DNA of 7,961 nt, from assembly GCA_024276295.1 (NCBI GenBank), contig JAJRXN010000249.1:1-7961 (forward strand), given 5' to 3'. Origin of the DNA: Acidobacteriota bacterium. GTDB lineage: Bacteria; Acidobacteriota; Polarisedimenticolia; J045. Position numbers and translations under genes: made by a program. Numbering within the stretch: position 1 is the stretch's first letter; every line of letters begins with the position of its first letter. Under the pieces are notes generated by a model. The model saw nothing but the letters and a program-made list of their open reading frames with translations, ran no database searches and was not told the origin of the DNA. Below are positions 6,634-7,961 of this stretch, in pieces.

Positions 6634-7857
6634 TCAGCGTTTCCACGACAGGAGAGCGAACACGACGTCGCGCCGGTACCCGTAGCGGGGATCGGCCGTC
6701 TCCTGGTCCTTCTTCCGGTACTCGACGCGAAGGCGCAGGGTTTCGGTCACATCGCAGCGCCAGCGTGCGCGGACGTCCCATGTCCGGTAGTGCTTCCCCG
6801 GATTGGGCAGGCCCGTGCCGGGATCGACCGGAAGATTGAAGATGAACGCGTTGCCGTAGTCGCGGTTCCAACGCAGCAGTCGCAGGCCGAAGCGATGCCG
6901 TGACATGCGATGCGTCACCTCACCCGACCATCCGATGTAGTCGTAGTCCTCGTAGCCCACGTAGTCGTCGCTGCGCCGGAGCAGGCGCACGCCCGCCCTG
7001 GCCGACCACGCGTCACCGATATTCCAGTCGAGGGCGGCCCGCACGCTGCGGTAGCCGTACTTGCGCGGCGGATTGCCTCCGAGGAGGCTTCCCTGGGCGT
7101 TGCGGGCCGGGTAGACGTCGTAGTCGCGCAGCCGGTAGCGTCCTCCGAGGTCGAGATCGAGCGTCTTCGACAGCGGGATCTCGACATCGAGCGCCAACCG
7201 GAAATAGCCGTGGTCGAGCGACGGCACGCCCGGGACGTCGGCATACGAGCGATCCTCCCAGCGTGCATCGACCGTCCAGTCGGCGCGGCGGGCCGTCTCG
7301 TGCTCGTAGCGCAGATGCAGACCGACCGCGTCGTAGCTGTAGCGCGCCGAGGCATCGATCCCGAGCACGGTGCGCGGGATGCCGGTGTCACGATCGACAT
7401 AGACCCGCTTCGTCGAGCGGAGCCTGCCCGCCACGGACAGGACGTTCTCGCGACGCCCCGACCTCCTCAGGACCCAGCGGCGACCGCCTTCGAGGACCGC
7501 ATTGCGCTCGTCGGCCTGATCGGTGTCGGTCTGGAAGTAGATCTCCGCATCGGCATCGAGCGTGACGAAGAACGCCGCGCGCGCTCCGGACGACAGGTAA
7601 TCGAGCGAAAGTTCGACCGGCACGAAGAACCCGGAAAGACGCTCGGGCACAACGAACTGCCCGGTAAGTTGGTCGACATACGAATCGCGCGGCGCGAGGA
7701 ACGCGTTGTCGTCGAAGCCGAGACCCGCCGCGGCCCGGATCTCGAGACCGCCGTCATCGGCGGCCTGGGCTGCGATTCCGGGCACGATGACGACCAGCGA
7801 CAGCGCGATCGCACCGGCAGCGATGACGGACCGCGCCGTCTGTAATCTGTCAGTCAT
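6634..7857 (-). CDS. Putative outer-membrane beta-barrel protein, function unknown
   Basis: The product is 407 residues. The start at 7857 is chosen because GGAGGA lies 8 nt upstream and the protein then opens with a clear Sec signal peptide. It has a basic n-region (TDRLQTAR), a hydrophobic core (VIAAGAIALSLVVIV) and a cleavage site AQA|AD after residue 32. The mature N-terminus, GLEIRAAAGLGFDDNAFLAPRD (37-58), resembles the opening of barrel proteins of the putative beta-barrel porin 2 (BBP2) kind. The rest shows repeated alternating polar/aromatic strands, many with Tyr, Arg and Asp, such as YGYRSVRAALDWNIGDAWSARAG and HYRTWDVRARWRCDVTE. The last strand is VVFALLSWKR, ending in Arg instead of the usual terminal aromatic residue. 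Family assignment is tentative; barrel character and export are well supported. It is convergent with the exporter operon, so joint transcription is excluded. The in-frame ATG at 7944 would add 29 Cys- and Arg-rich residues before the signal peptide and is unlikely. Confidence 0.78.
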   Translation of the reverse strand: MTDRLQTARSVIAAGAIALSLVVIVPGIAAQAADDGGLEIRAAAGLGFDDNAFLAPRDSYVDQLTGQFVVPERLSGFFVPVELSLDYLSSGARAAFFVTLDADAEIYFQTDTDQADERNAVLEGGRRWVLRRSGRRENVLSVAGRLRSTKRVYVDRDTGIPRTVLGIDASARYSYDAVGLHLRYEHETARRADWTVDARWEDRSYADVPGVPSLDHGYFRLALDVEIPLSKTLDLDLGGRYRLRDYDVYPARNAQGSLLGGNPPRKYGYRSVRAALDWNIGDAWSARAGVRLLRRSDDYVGYEDYDYIGWSGEVTHRMSRHRFGLRLLRWNRDYGNAFIFNLPVDPGTGLPNPGKHYRTWDVRARWRCDVTETLRLRVEYRKKDQETADPRYGYRRDVVFALLSWKR

Positions 7858-7961
7858 GTTCCGATTCCTCCGCCGACAAGCCCGATCCAGGCAGCACCGC
7901 CCATCCTGCAGACAACAGTCTGGGCTTGCGAATGTTTTTTTCAACCCTAGACTTTCCGTGA
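7858..7961 (-). promoter_or_regulatory. Upstream region of the beta-barrel gene
   Basis: This holds the ribosome site GGAGGA (7866-7871), an inverted repeat CAGAC-aaca-GTCTG (7909-7922) and an A-tract of seven on the minus strand (7935-7941). The A-tract is the lowest-GC spot nearby and is the kind of sequence found in or above promoters. A -35-like TTGAAA (minus strand, 7939-7944) is present, but no -10 hexamer is recognisable 16-18 nt further on. The inverted repeat occupies that position and could be an operator; this is inference. Confidence 0.3.

Noticed and set aside
7858..7944. N-terminal extension of the beta-barrel protein from ATG 7944
   Set aside because: It would place 29 Cys- and Arg-rich residues before a complete signal peptide, whereas ATG 7857 has GGAGGA upstream.

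Overview
The window is high-GC bacterial DNA (roughly two thirds G+C or more by eye). Dense third-position G/C creates many long open shadow frames. It is from a Gram-negative organism: it holds an LPS-heptose nucleotidyltransferase and an outer-membrane beta-barrel protein with a Sec signal peptide. The phylum cannot be fixed from the sequence; a deep-branching high-GC Gram-negative lineage or a proteobacterium would both fit. There are no RNA genes, insertion sequences, CRISPR arrays or phage genes that I can support.

Layout. Positions 1-404 (minus) carry the 5' part of a stand-alone D-glycero-beta-D-manno-heptose 1-phosphate adenylyltransferase, cut off by the window edge. Just upstream on the same strand (448-1611) is a periplasmic-binding lipoprotein of the branched-chain amino acid (Leu/Ile/Val) type with no permease genes in view. 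A 281-bp divergent spacer separates it from a plus-strand HisD-family gene (1893-3185). An 85-bp gap then leads to a compact exporter operon: an ATPase (3271-4200), an ABC-2 permease (4200-5450) overlapping it by one base, and a second ABC-2 permease starting at 5452. A convergent minus-strand gene (6634-7857) encodes the outer-membrane beta-barrel protein.

Three things stand out. (1) The HisD-like protein is full length and alignable throughout, but 7 of 11 recalled E. coli HisD ligand and catalytic positions are changed, including a zinc-ligand Gln to Val and the catalytic His to Arg. It is therefore probably not an ordinary histidinol dehydrogenase, and no other his genes are beside it. 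(2) The second permease is interrupted by an in-frame TAG at codon 353. The same frame then continues for 33 codons, encodes the expected last membrane helix and ends at TGA 6610-6612. (3) A perfect 22-nt palindrome (6612-6633) begins on the last base of that TGA and ends one base before the stop codon of the convergent gene. It looks like a two-way terminator hairpin and supports 6612 as the original gene end.

How the genes work together: the ATPase and two permeases most simply form a heterodimeric ABC-2 exporter of unknown substrate. The other genes (LPS precursor synthesis, solute-binding lipoprotein, HisD homologue, beta-barrel) show no obvious shared pathway.
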